From: Acidobacteriota bacterium
GTDB taxonomy: Bacteria; Acidobacteriota; Terriglobia; Bryobacterales; Bryobacteraceae
NCBI GenBank assembly: GCA_016178945.1
Contig: JACOSH010000266.1
Coordinates: 1 to 44,324, forward strand
DNA: 44,324 nucleotides
Reading direction: 5' to 3'
The first letter of the stretch is position 1. Each line of letters starts with the position of its first letter. Shown in pieces: positions 1 to 8,094 of the stretch. The notes under the pieces are model-generated. The model saw only the letters and a program-made list of their open reading frames with translations, was not told the origin of the DNA and searched no databases. The translations under genes and the position numbers were made by a program.

Positions 1-137
1 CAGGACGGTGGCCCGCTCGTTCACAACGGCTCGGAGGAGGCGCAACGCTCCTTCGACGCCACCTGCCGCAAACTCCATCGCTTCCTCGCTCAGTCGCAGC
101 GCTGAGCCCGCCAGTCACCCACAGATTCCTCGGACGA

Positions 138-1590
138 GGCTAAAAATTCTTCCCCGCTCTTTCGCCGAGGACCAAGATCGCATGCGCCGCTTCCTGCTGG
201 AAGCTCAATCGGCTAGCGCTCTGAACCATCCCAACATCCTGGTCATCCACGATGTCGGCACGCAGGACGGCATGCCTTACATGGTCTCCGAGCTGCTTCA
301 AGGCGAGTCGCTGCGCGACCGCTTGCATACGGGTGACATGGCCGTTTCGAAGGCGATCGAGTATGCCCGGCAGATCGCCGCCGGCCTGGCGATCGCCCAC
401 GCCCTCCTGGAAAGGTTCTCTTCCGAACAGCGGGCTTCATTTCCCATCCTCGTTTCTCTCCCGCCAGAGACCGCATCGCCTTCATTCACCATCCCAGCGC
501 CAATAACGAGGACGGCGAGATTGCAGTAGTGGACCTGGCCGGGCAAGCCAAGACCCTTACCGTATCGGGCGGCTCGGCGTGGGGATTGTTCTGGATGCCG
601 GCCGCCAATGAGATCTGGTTTACGAAGGGGCCTGGCGCCAAGAGGGAGCTGCGGGCGGTGACGCTGGCCGGCGCCCAGCGGATCGTCCTGGCTCAAACAG
701 GCGCCCTGACGCTCGAAGACATTTCGAGCAGCGGACGCGTGTTGCTGAATTCCACCAGCCAACACATGAGGATGCGATTCGCCGGACTGGCCAACAAGAC
801 GGAGCGGGATCTCTCGTGGCTGGACTGGTCATTGGTCTCCAGCATTTCCGCGGATGGGATAGCAGTCGCCTTCATGGAGGGTGGGGAGGCTGCCGGCGGG
901 AAACTCATGAGCTACTACCGCAAGACGGACGGGTCTCTCGCGGTAAAGCTGGGAAATGTTGCCTGGCCGAGTCTGTCACCGGATGGCAACTCGGTATTGG
1001 CAATCGATGAAGCGGCCGGCGGCGCGGTGATTCTTCCCATTGGACCGGGAGAAACGCGGCGGGTTCCCCTGCCGGGCTTCACCATAAACATCGTGGAATG
1101 GCTGCCAGACGCTCGGGGCTTTGTCTTTATCGGAAAGGAGGCTGGGCATGGTTTGCGTCTATATGCGTTGGCCCTTGGCGACGGTAAACCGCGTGCCATC
1201 TCCCAGGAAGGGGTCGTGTCTGCGTATCCAGTGGTTAGCCCCGACGGAAAATTCGCCACGGCTGTTCACTCGTTGGGCCAAGTGATGCTATGCCCGGTAA
1301 AGGGAGGCGACGCCCTCATAGGCCAGGGAATCCAGGCCGGCGAGCGCCCTTACGCCTGGAGTGCGGACGGCACGGTGCTCTACGTGATGAGCCGGGTCAC
1401 AATACCCGCGCAAGTGTATCGCGTGAACTGGAGCACCGGCCGGAGGGAGCTATGGAAGCAGGTGACCCCTCCCGACAGCGCCGGGGTCACAGGTATTAGT
1501 GGAATTCGCATCACGCCGGATGGCAACTCCTACGCATACTCTTTCCGGCAGACGCTTTCCCAGTTACACCTGGTGGAAGGGTTGCGGTAG
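138..1590 (+). pseudogene. Decayed Ser/Thr protein kinase with C-terminal beta-propeller
   Basis: Two frames together spell a Hanks-type kinase joined to a TolB/PD40 propeller, but large parts are missing. From about 138 to 403 one frame encodes a typical kinase N-lobe: the beta3 lysine context LKILPRSF, the alphaC-like run RRFLLEAQSASALNHPNI, the hinge YMVSELLQGESL and the alphaE helix ending GLAIAHA. The next expected elements (HRDLKP catalytic loop, DFG, APE and the membrane linker) are absent. At about 403-412 the homology moves to another frame and continues with GKVLFRTAGFISHPRFSP, DRIAFIHH and VVDLAGQ, which are propeller repeats running to a TAG at 1588-1590. The glycine loop before the beta3 lysine is also missing. 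A GTG at 529 could still start a 353-residue propeller fragment. An active kinase is not possible from this sequence. The gene appears to have lost its centre and 5' end; an assembly error is the alternative. Confidence 0.72.
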
Positions 1591-1688
1591 ATCAGGTGTC
1601 AGGTGTGGGGTGTCAGGTGTCAGCGCTTCGGCGTTGCGGGAAGGACTCTGCTAGCGTTGGATAACTGAGAACTGATAACTGACGAACC
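1591..1688. repeat. Two heptanucleotide tandem arrays in a convergent gap
   Basis: The gap between the propeller remnant and the VWFA gene has no gene. It holds two arrays with a 7-base period. The first, at about 1592-1623, has units close to GTCAGGT (ATCAGGT, GTCAGGT, GTGGGGT, GTCAGGT, GTCAG). The second, at about 1660-1681, has units ATAACTG, AGAACTG, ATAACTG, A. Both lie between the 3' ends of convergent genes, so a role in ending transcription or simple expansion of neutral repeats are both possible. Confidence 0.75.
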
Positions 1689-3755
1689 CTACGGCGCCAC
1701 TACGATGGGCGCGCGCGCGAAGGCGAATTTGCGGCCGATCTCGTCGATGACGTTGACCTGGCAGGTGTAGCGGCCGGGGCGCAGTTGCGCCAGCGGCACT
1801 TGGAACTGGAAGGGGACCGCGTGGCCGCGCCCCGCTTCGGTGATCCGCACGGGGGAGGACTCGGAGGTCTTGGCGCGGCCGCGATAGAAGCTCAGCACCG
1901 CCGAGACGCTGGGGGCCTTCCGATCCGTATCGGTGGCCGGGTCGTAGACCTCGAAGTACACGTACAGATTCTGATCCTTGCGGAACACGCGTGTGACGTT
2001 GGGGACCAGTTTCTGCCCGTCGCGCACCAGCGGGTGCGTGGCGATCAGCTTCTTCTTGCTCTCGGCCGAGCCGACGGCCGCGGCCAGCGGCTCGCGCTGG
2101 CTGGACCAGACCACCGAGCTTAAGGCCACGGTCGAGCCCTTCACGGACAGGTCGGGCACGCCGATGGGGGTCTCGAAGGTTCCCATCTTTCCGGTCTGGT
2201 TTTCCCGGACCAGGAATTTCAGCTTGTAGGCGCCGGGCGGCAGCGTGAAGCCGGTGTCGTATTGGAAACTCTTGCGCTGGGCGGCGGCCTCGCTCAGCTT
2301 CACTTTGATGCCGTCGCGAACCGTGGCGGCCAGCCGGTTGTTGGAGTCGCGCACCTGGCCGATGAAATCGAATTCGGTGACTTCGGCCGAGCCTTTGTGA
2401 GCGAGCGGAATCTCCGAGGCGGGAATCTTCACGGCCACCGGGATGAAGTACTTGTCGCGGGACAGGCGGAAGTAGTCCACTTCCAGGGCCAGCGGCAGAT
2501 CGGTCACTGGGTCGCCCAGCAGCAGGGCTTCTTCGAGTTGGCGCTCCTTGTCCGCCGAGCTGAACTTGGCGAATTCCTTGGCGCCGAAGTAGCCGGAGCG
2601 AAACTCGAGCTTAGCGCCGGCCAGGGCCGGGTTGGTCAGCTTGACGCGCACGCGGCGGAACTTGCCGTCCGGCGTGTCGTTGGTGGTGTAGTAGCCCAGG
2701 ATGTAATAGCTTCGGATGTCGGTCTGGGCCTGGACGATGCCCAGGGCCAGATCGTTGCTGTCGAGGAAGGCTTTGCCGCCGGTGTCGGCGGCCAGCGTGG
2801 TGAGGGTCTCCTGCTGGTCGTTGGATCTCTCGCGCTGACGCGTCTGCGCCTGTCCGGAGAAGATGCCCGTGCCGCGCGGCGCGGCTTTGCTGGCGTCCCC
2901 GCCGGGAGGCGCCGCCATCAAACCGCGTGAGTCGATGGGATAGAAGGCGACGTTGGCCCGGACCGCGGCGTTCACGGTGGAGCGGAGCTGCGACTGGTTT
3001 TCCACTCCGGTCTTGCCGACGCCGCTGGAAAAGTACACCAGCGCCTTGCGCTCGGGCAGCGAGGACAGCATGCGCACGGCCGTTTCCAGCGCGCTCAGCT
3101 TGCGGTCCGTGTTGAAGATGTTGAACTCGGTTTCGTCGGCTACGAAGGCCGCGCCGGTATCCGGATTGGTGTCGTCGCCGGTGTCGGCCTCCTCGGCCAG
3201 CGCGCTGCCCTCGCCCAGCCGGAAGCCGCGGATGATCTCCTTGAGCTGCGCGCGGTCGGCGGTGAAGTCCTGCAAGACCTGGAGGCGATTGGAAAAGGCC
3301 AGGATCGACACCAGGTCCACCGGGCTCATCTGCTCGTCGAGGAATTTCTCGGCGGCCTTCTGGGCGCGGATCTGATCGGGCAGGGGCATCGAGGAGAAGT
3401 CGAAAAAGAGCGCCAGGAGACGCCGGTCTCGGTAGCGGATCTCGCCGGGTTTGGAGGGGGCGATGACGGCCGGCGCCGCGCGCGGAGCGGCGGGTGTTGG
3501 CGGCGGAGGGGTCTCTGGGGCCGGCGCTTCGGCGGTATCGGTCAAGCGCTGGAACTCGAAGATGGAGATGGATTGCGCTTTCTCGTTTTCGGTGAGGGTG
3601 AAGTCTTCCTTCTTCAGACCCTCGATGGGCTTGCCCGCGCGGTCGCGCACCGCGACGTTGACGATCACCAGGTTGGTGGAGCTCTTGAACGTGGGCAACT
3701 TCTCTTGTTGCGCAACTGCGGCGGAGAGAACCAGCAGGAGGGCCAATGTTCGCAT
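1689..3755 (-). CDS. Secreted VWFA-related acidobacterial protein
   Basis: This 688-residue protein begins with a clear signal peptide (MRTLALLLVLSAAVAQQ). An N-terminal beta-rich segment follows (NLVIVNVAVRDRAGKPIEGL, then KKEDFTLTENEKAQ), which is the usual entry to the acidobacterial VWFA-related domain (TIGR03436 type). A proline-rich linker at about 76-100 precedes a von Willebrand A domain starting at LLALFFDFSSM. The metal-site motif here is D119-F-S-S-M rather than a full DxSxS, as is common in these proteins. The second half is a long beta-rich region of unknown role. The start lies 2 bases after the stop of the TonB receptor, with GAGG about 8 bases upstream, so the two genes form an operon. 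A surface or periplasmic binding role beside the receptor is an inference; no ligand can be named. Confidence 0.9.
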   Translation of the reverse strand: MRTLALLLVLSAAVAQQEKLPTFKSSTNLVIVNVAVRDRAGKPIEGLKKEDFTLTENEKAQSISIFEFQRLTDTAEAPAPETPPPPTPAAPRAAPAVIAPSKPGEIRYRDRRLLALFFDFSSMPLPDQIRAQKAAEKFLDEQMSPVDLVSILAFSNRLQVLQDFTADRAQLKEIIRGFRLGEGSALAEEADTGDDTNPDTGAAFVADETEFNIFNTDRKLSALETAVRMLSSLPERKALVYFSSGVGKTGVENQSQLRSTVNAAVRANVAFYPIDSRGLMAAPPGGDASKAAPRGTGIFSGQAQTRQRERSNDQQETLTTLAADTGGKAFLDSNDLALGIVQAQTDIRSYYILGYYTTNDTPDGKFRRVRVKLTNPALAGAKLEFRSGYFGAKEFAKFSSADKERQLEEALLLGDPVTDLPLALEVDYFRLSRDKYFIPVAVKIPASEIPLAHKGSAEVTEFDFIGQVRDSNNRLAATVRDGIKVKLSEAAAQRKSFQYDTGFTLPPGAYKLKFLVRENQTGKMGTFETPIGVPDLSVKGSTVALSSVVWSSQREPLAAAVGSAESKKKLIATHPLVRDGQKLVPNVTRVFRKDQNLYVYFEVYDPATDTDRKAPSVSAVLSFYRGRAKTSESSPVRITEAGRGHAVPFQFQVPLAQLRPGRYTCQVNVIDEIGRKFAFARAPIVVAP

Positions 3756-3757
3756 GT

Positions 3758-6700
3758 CTAGAACCTCAACCGCAGCGTGGCGGTCATCGAGCGCATGGGC
3801 TGCACCGAGGAGGGCAGGCCGTAGTTGGTGGCGTTGACGACCGTGTACAGGCCGGAGACCGAGGGATGGTTGGTGAAGTTGTTGGCATCGGCGCGGATCT
3901 CCAGGCGGCGCCGCTCCTCGCCCAACCGGAAGGATCGCGCCAGCGAGAGGTTCAGCCCGACCAGCGCCGGTCCAGGTATGGTATTGCGTCCGGCGTTGCC
4001 GAAGCGGCCCGAAGGCGGAATCGTGAAGGCGGCAAGATTGAAGTAGCCGGAGCCGCCCTCCACCGGGGCGCCGGTCGAATCGGCTCTTCCACTGCCGATC
4101 GCGCCGGTGCCTCCGGTGTTGGCCTGGTTGCCCAGCACGCGCGCGGTGAACGGCTGGCCCGAATACGCCGTCATGCCGCCGCTCATGGTCCAGTCCTGGA
4201 ACAGCAGGCGCCGCGCGCCTCCCTGCCCGGAGGGAGAGCTGAGTACGTAGAACAGCGTCAGCGAATGACGCCGGTCAAAGGAAGAAAGACCGCGCTCGGC
4301 GCGCAGGTCGCGATCGTTCTGCGCCACCACCGCGCCGCCGCCCCCGAATGTCGAAGCGTTGTCGATCGACTTGGACAGCGTGTAGAGCGCGTTGGCCGAG
4401 ATCCCCCGGCGGAACCGCCGCATGAGGCGCACCTGCGCGGCATGATAGATCGAGTTGCCTTCCGAGCTGTCGAAGGTGAATCCGACGGCGTTGCCGATCT
4501 GACGGCGCTGCTCGGCGGTGAGCGGCGAACCGGGCGCGGCGCGATTGGGCAGCCGCTGGATGTCCAGCCGCGTGCCCTTAGTGGCCAGGTAGCCGACTTC
4601 CAGGATCAGCGAGCGAGGCAGCTCCTGCTGCACCGACAAGTTCCAGGTCTGCCCGTAGCCCACGCGATAGTTCCGGTCGACGGCGTAGGTGTTGGTGATG
4701 GTAGTCGAGGGCAGGGCCGCGAAGCCGTTCTCCAAGGTGAGCGGCCGCGCCAGGCTGGTGGTCAGCGTCGCGGTGCTGGCGAAGGGAGGCTGCGAAGCCA
4801 GGCGCGAGGGGAATTGGTTGTAGATCGATCCATTGAAGAAGAGCCCGTAGCCGCCGCGGATCTGGAGCTTGCCCTTGGCCGAGGGACGCCAGGCGAATCC
4901 CAGCCGCGGCGAGAGATTATTCTTGTCCGGATCGACCAGCGCTTGCGGGAAGGCCCCGCTGTACGGGCCACTCTGCCCCGGCGTCACCACGGCGACTCCG
5001 GTGAAGCCCGGCGCGACGTCCAGGTTGGCGATATGGCCGAATTTCTCCCGCAAGGGCGTGAAGAATTCGTAGCGCAATCCGAGGTTGAAGGTCAGGTTCG
5101 AGCGCACCCGCCAGTCGTCCTGGGAGTACGCGCTGTAGACCGAGCCGCGGAAATAGGTATTGGCGCTGCCGAACCTCACGGAGCTCGATTGCGGCAGCCC
5201 CAGAAGAAAATCGGCAAAGTCGTATCCGGTGTTGGGCAGCGGCTGGTTGTTGGCGTCGAAGGCGCTGGTGGCCAGACCGCTGAAGGTAAAACTGCCGCGC
5301 GCGTTCTGGTCGGTGCGGGTGTTGAGCTGCATGCGGCGGTACTCGCCGCCGAAGGACAGGTTGTGCGTGCCCCGCACAAACGTCACGCCTTCGCTGAGGC
5401 TGGAGGTCTGGTCGCGGCGCAGCACCGGGCTGGCATCGTTGAGCGCGCCGAAGTTGGTGAACGACAGGTTGGGCGGGCCGTAGTTTAGGGGATCGCGCGC
5501 GGTCCCGTTGATGCCCAGGTCGGCCGCGACGTTGCGGCCATAGGAAAAGAACGGCAGGGTCTCGCTGCGGTTGCGGCTGAAATTCCAGCGCAGGCTGGAC
5601 ATCGCGCGGCGTCCCAGGTTGTGCGCCCAGCCCAGCGACAGGCTCATCCCGTAGCCGTCGCCCGTGTCGCGGAAACCGTAGAGCTGAGCGGACTCCAGAT
5701 CGCGGTTCTGGTAATTGAAGTTGCTGTCCAGGCGGTCCTTGCGCGAGAGGTTGTGGTTCAACCGCAGCCCCAGGTTGTGATTGTTGCTGGGGACCGAGGT
5801 GACGTACTGATAATTCTGGATGCCGCCGGGCTGGTTGGGCAGCGGAATAAAGTCCAGCAGCCCCCGCGCGGCGCGGTTGAAACGGTCGAGCGGGATGCGG
5901 TTGCCGGGGAAGGGCGCGCGGTTGGCCGGGTCGAAGATCGGGGCCGCGGTGGTGAAATCCCCACTGCGCTCCTGCAAGGTGGGCAGCGTGGCCACGGCGT
6001 GGAACGGGTTGCGGCTGAGCGAGCCGGAGTAATTGAAGAAGAAGAAGGTCTTGTCGCTGCTCACGAGTTTGGGGATGCGAAGGGGACCGCCGGCCATCAG
6101 CCCCACGCGGTTCTGGGCGTAGGAGGCCTTCTCCACGGTCTGCCCGGTGAGCGAGTAGGGACGTGCATCCAGCGCGGAGTTGCGTAGGGTGAAAAACACC
6201 GCGCCGCGAATGCTCTCTCTTCCGCGGCCGCGCCGGTTGCCGAAGGACGCGTTGCGGTCGCGCATCGCGCCACCCGGACCCCGTCCGCCGCCCGGACCAC
6301 GGCCCGGCTCCCAGCCGCCTCGTCCCCCCATGCCACCCGGAGGACCACCGCCCATCCCCGGTCCGCCCCGTCCGCCGGGGCCTCCCGGTCCACCGAAGCC
6401 CCCTGGTCCGCCGAAGCCCCCCGGTCCGCCCGGGCCACCCGGCCGCCCCCCTTGCTGCCCGAAGGCGCCCGCGCCCTGCGGTCGATCCTGCCCCTCCATG
6501 AACTCCGGCCGCCGCATCAGGAAATCCTCTTGAGGCGACACCTGCAGACCGCGGCTCAAACTGCCTTGCACCAGGAAAGCTTCATTCGCGCTGTCGGCGG
6601 GCGCCGCGGGCTCCGGCGCCGCGGGCGCAGCCAGGGAGGCGGCAATCTCGGTCTCCGCGTTCGGCCGCATGGCCAGATTCTGGAACCCGCCGTTGGGAGT

Positions 6701-7018
6701 AGGGCGGCCCGCCGGGGCCGCGGCCGGCCGGGGTTTCAGCTCCAGCGTCCACTCCAGTGCGGTGGCGGCCTGCTCCATCTTCAGCTCGCGCCGCGCCGTG
6801 ACAAAACCGAACAGGTCCACTTCCAGCGTCCAGGAGCCGGGCCCCAGGTACAGCGAGTAGCGCCCGGTCTCGTCGGTCACGGTGACGAACTTCTGGGCGG
6901 CCTGTGAAGCCGTCACCGTGGCGCCGGGGATCGCAATCCCCGCCGAGCTCACTTTTCCGGCCTGCTCAGCGCCGATCGCCGTCGCCAGGGACAACGCAAG
7001 AACCAAATAGACCTTCAA
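3758..7018 (-). CDS. Oar-like TonB-dependent receptor with Gly/Pro-rich insert
   Basis: This 1086-residue outer-membrane protein starts at a TTG codon with GGGAGG 6 bases upstream and has a signal peptide (VLALSLATAIGA). Residues about 18-95 form a carboxypeptidase-regulatory-like beta-sandwich (GIAIPGATVTASQ, DETGRYSLYLGPGSW). A plug-like region and a long beta-barrel follow, with receptor-type strands such as LGLRYEFFTPLREKFG and GKLQIRGGYGLFFNGS, and a terminal RLRF ending in Phe, as needed for Bam-mediated insertion. Acidobacteria carry dozens of such receptors for plant or microbial oligomers; the substrate cannot be read here. The odd part is residues about 183-267, an almost uninterrupted Gly/Pro/Arg tract lying between the N-terminal domain and the barrel. 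The gene is first in an operon with the VWFA gene. Confidence 0.92.
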   Translation of the reverse strand: MKVYLVLALSLATAIGAEQAGKVSSAGIAIPGATVTASQAAQKFVTVTDETGRYSLYLGPGSWTLEVDLFGFVTARRELKMEQAATALEWTLELKPRPAAAPAGRPTPNGGFQNLAMRPNAETEIAASLAAPAAPEPAAPADSANEAFLVQGSLSRGLQVSPQEDFLMRRPEFMEGQDRPQGAGAFGQQGGRPGGPGGPGGFGGPGGFGGPGGPGGRGGPGMGGGPPGGMGGRGGWEPGRGPGGGRGPGGAMRDRNASFGNRRGRGRESIRGAVFFTLRNSALDARPYSLTGQTVEKASYAQNRVGLMAGGPLRIPKLVSSDKTFFFFNYSGSLSRNPFHAVATLPTLQERSGDFTTAAPIFDPANRAPFPGNRIPLDRFNRAARGLLDFIPLPNQPGGIQNYQYVTSVPSNNHNLGLRLNHNLSRKDRLDSNFNYQNRDLESAQLYGFRDTGDGYGMSLSLGWAHNLGRRAMSSLRWNFSRNRSETLPFFSYGRNVAADLGINGTARDPLNYGPPNLSFTNFGALNDASPVLRRDQTSSLSEGVTFVRGTHNLSFGGEYRRMQLNTRTDQNARGSFTFSGLATSAFDANNQPLPNTGYDFADFLLGLPQSSSVRFGSANTYFRGSVYSAYSQDDWRVRSNLTFNLGLRYEFFTPLREKFGHIANLDVAPGFTGVAVVTPGQSGPYSGAFPQALVDPDKNNLSPRLGFAWRPSAKGKLQIRGGYGLFFNGSIYNQFPSRLASQPPFASTATLTTSLARPLTLENGFAALPSTTITNTYAVDRNYRVGYGQTWNLSVQQELPRSLILEVGYLATKGTRLDIQRLPNRAAPGSPLTAEQRRQIGNAVGFTFDSSEGNSIYHAAQVRLMRRFRRGISANALYTLSKSIDNASTFGGGGAVVAQNDRDLRAERGLSSFDRRHSLTLFYVLSSPSGQGGARRLLFQDWTMSGGMTAYSGQPFTARVLGNQANTGGTGAIGSGRADSTGAPVEGGSGYFNLAAFTIPPSGRFGNAGRNTIPGPALVGLNLSLARSFRLGEERRRLEIRADANNFTNHPSVSGLYTVVNATNYGLPSSVQPMRSMTATLRLRF

Positions 7019-7110
7019 CCAACGCCTCCCACACCTCTGACTAGACGCCTTCCCGCTTCCCCGAGGTTACCCGGATGACACCCGCGCTCCCATCGAGTAG
7101 GATGCAAGGA

Positions 7111-7968
7111 ATGCTCTACTTTATCGCAATCGCTCTGCTGCTTCCTTCGGCCCTCCCGGCTCAGGGCCCGCCGGCCGATCCCCAGCCCGAGCTGCTGTGG
7201 CCCAGCGGCGCGCCCGGCGCGCTCGGATCGGAGGACCGCGATCAGCCGGCCCTCACGCCGTGGCTGCCCGCCAAGCCCAACGGTCAGGCCGTGGTGGTCT
7301 TCCCCGGCGGCGCATACGGCGCGCTGGCCGTCGATCACGAGGGCCGCCAGATCGCCCAGTGGCTCAACTCCCAGGGTATTGCCGCGTTCGTCGTGAGATA
7401 CCGCCTCGGACCGCGCTATCGCCATCCCATCATGCTGCAGGACGCGCAGCGCGCCATTCGCACCGTCCGCCATCGCGCACGCGATTCCCGGATCGCGCCG
7501 GACCGCATCGGCGTGTGGGGCTTCTCGGCCGGCGGCCACCTGGCGTCGACCACAGCCACCCACTTTGACGCCGACGACCCGTCGGCGGCCGATCCGATCG
7601 ATCGCCACAGCTCCCGCCCGGACTTCGCAATCCTGGCCTACCCGGTGGTCTCGTTCACCGAGTTTGTCCACCGCGGTTCGCTACGCAATCTACTGGGCGA
7701 CGGCCCCGATCCCAAGCTGGTGGAGCACCTGTCCAACGAGAAGCAGGTTACCGCGCAAACGCCCCCCACTTTCCTGTTCCACACCAATGCGGACACCGGG
7801 GTCCCTCCGGAGAACAGCGTGCTGTTCTACCTGGCGCTGCGCAAAGCAGGGGTTCCGGCGGAGTTACACATATATGAACACGGGCGGCATGGGGTTGGAC
7901 TCGCACCTACCGACCTAATTCTTTCCTCCTGGGGGGGACGGCTGGCGGATTGGCTGCGAGGCCGGTGA
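7111..7968 (+). CDS. Secreted alpha/beta hydrolase (acetylxylan-esterase-like)
   Basis: The protein of 285 residues has a signal peptide (MLYFIAIALLLPSALPAQ) followed by an esterase core. It shows the oxyanion-hole region VVFPGGAYG, the nucleophile elbow GFSAGGHLAS (Ser139 in this numbering), a likely acid in HTNADTGVPPENS and the catalytic His in EHGRHGVGL. These features match the BD-FAE/Axe-type carbohydrate esterases and dienelactone-hydrolase relatives, so an exported esterase that removes acetyl or similar groups from polysaccharide is likely; the substrate is inferred. In-frame ATGs also occur at 7075 and 7102. I prefer 7111 because the signal peptide then starts cleanly and a TAGGAT box ends 7 bases before it, as with other genes here. 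It is divergent from the TonB receptor and convergent with the RND pump. Confidence 0.87.
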   Translation: MLYFIAIALLLPSALPAQGPPADPQPELLWPSGAPGALGSEDRDQPALTPWLPAKPNGQAVVVFPGGAYGALAVDHEGRQIAQWLNSQGIAAFVVRYRLGPRYRHPIMLQDAQRAIRTVRHRARDSRIAPDRIGVWGFSAGGHLASTTATHFDADDPSAADPIDRHSSRPDFAILAYPVVSFTEFVHRGSLRNLLGDGPDPKLVEHLSNEKQVTAQTPPTFLFHTNADTGVPPENSVLFYLALRKAGVPAELHIYEHGRHGVGLAPTDLILSSWGGRLADWLRGR

Positions 7969-7973
7969 GGGGG

Positions 7974-8094
7974 GGGAGAAGAAAAGGCAAAAGGCAAGAG
8001 GCAAAAGGCAAAAATCAAAAGTGATTAGGTAGTTCTTCCTAATTCCTTTTGCCTTTTGATTTTTGCCTTTTGCCTTTTGCCTTTTTTCTTCGCT
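7974..8094. repeat. Inverted AAAAGGC heptamer repeat with 20-base core
   Basis: On the left are units with a 7-base period (AAAAGGC, AAAAGGC, AAGAGGC, AAAAGGC, AAAAATC). On the right is the same sequence inverted (TTTTGCC units). Between them at 8024-8043 is ATTAGGTAGTTCTTCCTAAT, itself a small dyad (ATTAGG/CCTAAT). The same core with one base changed occurs at 14596-14615. The unit fills the gap between the convergent hydrolase and RND pump genes and ends in T-rich runs on the plus strand and, by symmetry, on the minus strand, so it could act as a two-way terminator. The short peptides it encodes by chance are not genes. Confidence 0.85.

Noticed and set aside
1-137. A minus-strand start at 78 (MEFAAGGVEGALRLLRAV) running off the left edge, and a plus-strand frame ending at 105
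   Set aside because: Both are too short to judge and no family is recognisable; either could be a real gene end cut by the window or chance.
3746-5488. A 580-codon plus-strand frame opposite the TonB receptor
   Set aside because: The minus strand encodes a clear TonB receptor across this range; the plus-strand product has no recognisable domain and the composition of antisense DNA.
7974-8094. Possible CRISPR array or short coding peptides in the heptamer repeat
   Set aside because: The repeats are contiguous 7-base units without spacers, and the peptides (of the FDFCLLPFAFF kind) come from the repeat itself.
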